A stretch of 64,000 bases of DNA, taken from the NCBI RefSeq assembly GCF_013248975.1, contig NZ_JABRWH010000001.1, forward strand, positions 310,001 through 374,000, read 5' to 3'. Shown one piece after another: positions 62,705 to 64,000 of this stretch (its first letter is position 1; every line of letters begins with the position of its first letter). This stretch comes from Neobacillus endophyticus (GTDB lineage Bacteria > Bacillota > Bacilli > Bacillales > Cytobacillaceae). The notes beneath the pieces were generated by a model. That model saw only the letters and a list, made by a program, of their open reading frames with translations, ran no database searches and was not told the DNA's origin. A program made the position numbers and the translations under genes.

Positions 62705-64000
62705 TTATTTTCCTCCAAGGGCTCGCAGCATTGGCCTAAACTTTAAGCCCGTCTCTTGAAATTCACTTTCCGGATCGGAATCTGCTACAACACCGCAGCC
62801 GGCAAATAGGGATGCCTCTTTGCCCTGAATTAGCCCTGATCGAATGGCTACTGCAAATTCCCCATTATTGCCATAATCAAGCCAGCCGATTGGAGCTGCA
62901 TAAAAGCCCCGGTCTAGATCTTCTACTTGCCTAATTTTTTCAATCGCTTCCTCTTTTGGCAAGCCACCCAGTGCCGGCGTCGGATGAAGCCTTTCTACAA
63001 GCCGCAACAGTGATGTATCCAAATCGCATTTTCCAATCACAGGTGTATACAGATGTTGAATATCTCTTATTTTCATCAACTGAGGCTTCTCTGGGATAAT
63101 GACTTCATCACATGCCCCTGTTAACGCCTCTTTTATCATTTCAACAACATATTGGTGTTCAATCAGATTCTTTTGGTCATTTAATAAGACATGGCCTAAA
63201 GTCTGATCTTCTTTTGCCGTAGTTCCTCTAGGAATGGATCCGGCAAGACAAGTAGAGAACACTTCATTCCCCTGCTTTTTAATAAGCCTCTCGGGAGATG
63301 CTCCAATAAAACAATCACCTTTGGACTCAAATGCAAAGATAAAGCTTTCATGTTGCTGATGGTTTAAATTTTTCAATACATTTTCTGTTTCTACAGGATT
63401 GCTAAAAATTAATCTTAGCTCACGGGCAAGCACCACTTTTTTTAGCGGTCCATTTGTTAACTCCTTCACAACAGCTGAAACAGATTCTTTCCATTTTTTA
63501 GGGGAAACTTCTTTTGTTTCTAATAGATTCAACGGTTGTTCCTGAATATTCTCTTGAATTGCGTCCACCAGCTTCTTTCGCTCTTCACTAATTTTATATA
63601 GCAATGATTCATCATCATTTGCAGTGCAGATCAAATTGGTTGTTAAATATGTCTGTCCATGTATTATACTTAATAAAAATTTTGGTAGATAAAACAAGGC
63701 ATCCGCAAATTTGGACCATAGTTCTGTTTTTTCTTTAAGGGGGTCAAATGAAAAGCCTCCGAACAACAAAAGTCCTGTTCCGCTCTCTGTATAAGGATTA
63801 AAAACAAGGCTGTCCTTCAATAATGTCTTCCATTTTTGCTCGACATGATAAATGCGGCTATCATTTTGATCTGTCTGAATCTGGTGAACAATCCCAAGGC
63901 CAACAAGTACAGTCTCGTCTTTTGGATCCTTCCAAAAAAAACGTTCACCGAGATAGCGCTTTTTTCCTTGCTCGAAAAAAGAAAGCGGATTCACCACATC
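62705..64000 (-). CDS. menF: isochorismate synthase MenF (5' end beyond right edge)
   Basis: Converts chorismate to isochorismate, the first step of menaquinone synthesis. At least 432 codons are visible. The chorismate-enzyme marks are KKVVLARELRLIF, FIGASPERL, LAGSIPRGTT, HPTPALGGLPKEEAI and AGCGVVADSDPESEFQET. The frame stays open to the last base, and typical MenF is about 470 residues, so some 30-40 N-terminal residues are missing from the window. Confidence 0.95.
   Translation of the reverse strand, partial: DVVNPLSFFEQGKKRYLGERFFWKDPKDETVLVGLGIVHQIQTDQNDSRIYHVEQKWKTLLKDSLVFNPYTESGTGLLLFGGFSFDPLKEKTELWSKFADALFYLPKFLLSIIHGQTYLTTNLICTANDDESLLYKISEERKKLVDAIQENIQEQPLNLLETKEVSPKKWKESVSAVVKELTNGPLKKVVLARELRLIFSNPVETENVLKNLNHQQHESFIFAFESKGDCFIGASPERLIKKQGNEVFSTCLAGSIPRGTTAKEDQTLGHVLLNDQKNLIEHQYVVEMIKEALTGACDEVIIPEKPQLMKIRDIQHLYTPVIGKCDLDTSLLRLVERLHPTPALGGLPKEEAIEKIRQVEDLDRGFYAAPIGWLDYGNNGEFAVAIRSGLIQGKEASLFAGCGVVADSDPESEFQETGLKFRPMLRALGGK

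Overview
The window is low-GC Firmicute DNA that looks like Bacillaceae. The chromosomal gene order (leuS, yttB, ytzC, ytqA-ytqB, ytpB-ytpA, ytoA, asnB, metK, pckA, ytmB-ytmA, ytlA-ytlC-ytlD, ytkD, ytzI, luxS, ytjA, ytiB, menC-E-B-H-D-F) follows the leuS-to-men segment of Bacillus subtilis as I remember it. T-box and SAM (S-box) leaders and a tetraprenyl-beta-curcumene synthase agree with a spore-forming Bacillus relative. I cannot name the species.

Layout. 1-14,184: housekeeping backbone (tRNA charging, tRNA modification, sesquarterpene and bacilysocin-type lipid genes, asparagine, SAM and PEP synthesis). 14,185-14,759 and 40,820-41,272 are the two halves of one lipoprotein gene (ytlA), split by an integrated element of about 26,062 bp. 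Joining them at a shared GG restores an in-frame 341-residue protein. 41,294-42,857: the rest of that ABC importer (ytlC, ytlD). 42,936-45,524: a TetR regulator divergent from a DHA2 drug exporter. 45,826-51,048: an inorganic-carbon uptake operon (dabB-dabA, DUF2294, and a carbonic-anhydrase homologue lacking its zinc ligands). 51,101-56,349: backbone genes, with an IS1182-family transposase gene inserted between two copies of a terminator palindrome. 56,526-64,000: the menaquinone operon, running off the right edge inside menF.

The 26-kb element is a mosaic of mobility and defence genes. The left end carries a large serine integrase, a small neighbour, and an XRE regulator whose promoter repeats also occur far to the right at 31,838. 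Then come a LexA-boxed YolD-like gene, a MazG-like NTPase, a phospholipase-D-fold protein, a frameshifted vsr gene, a C5-cytosine methyltransferase with a probable restriction enzyme, and a DUF4365 nuclease-like gene. The centre is plasmid-like: a second serine recombinase, a winged-helix replication-type protein, four 22-23 bp iterons, a divergent tyrosine recombinase and a hairpin cluster resembling a transfer or single-strand origin. The right end has an HNH endonuclease, a zinc-motif protein, and a tight two-gene operon joining a DGQHR-type protein to a protein with a HEPN-like R-x4-H motif. That last operon is my best candidate for an undescribed defence system. No CRISPR array, tRNA or rRNA gene was recognised.
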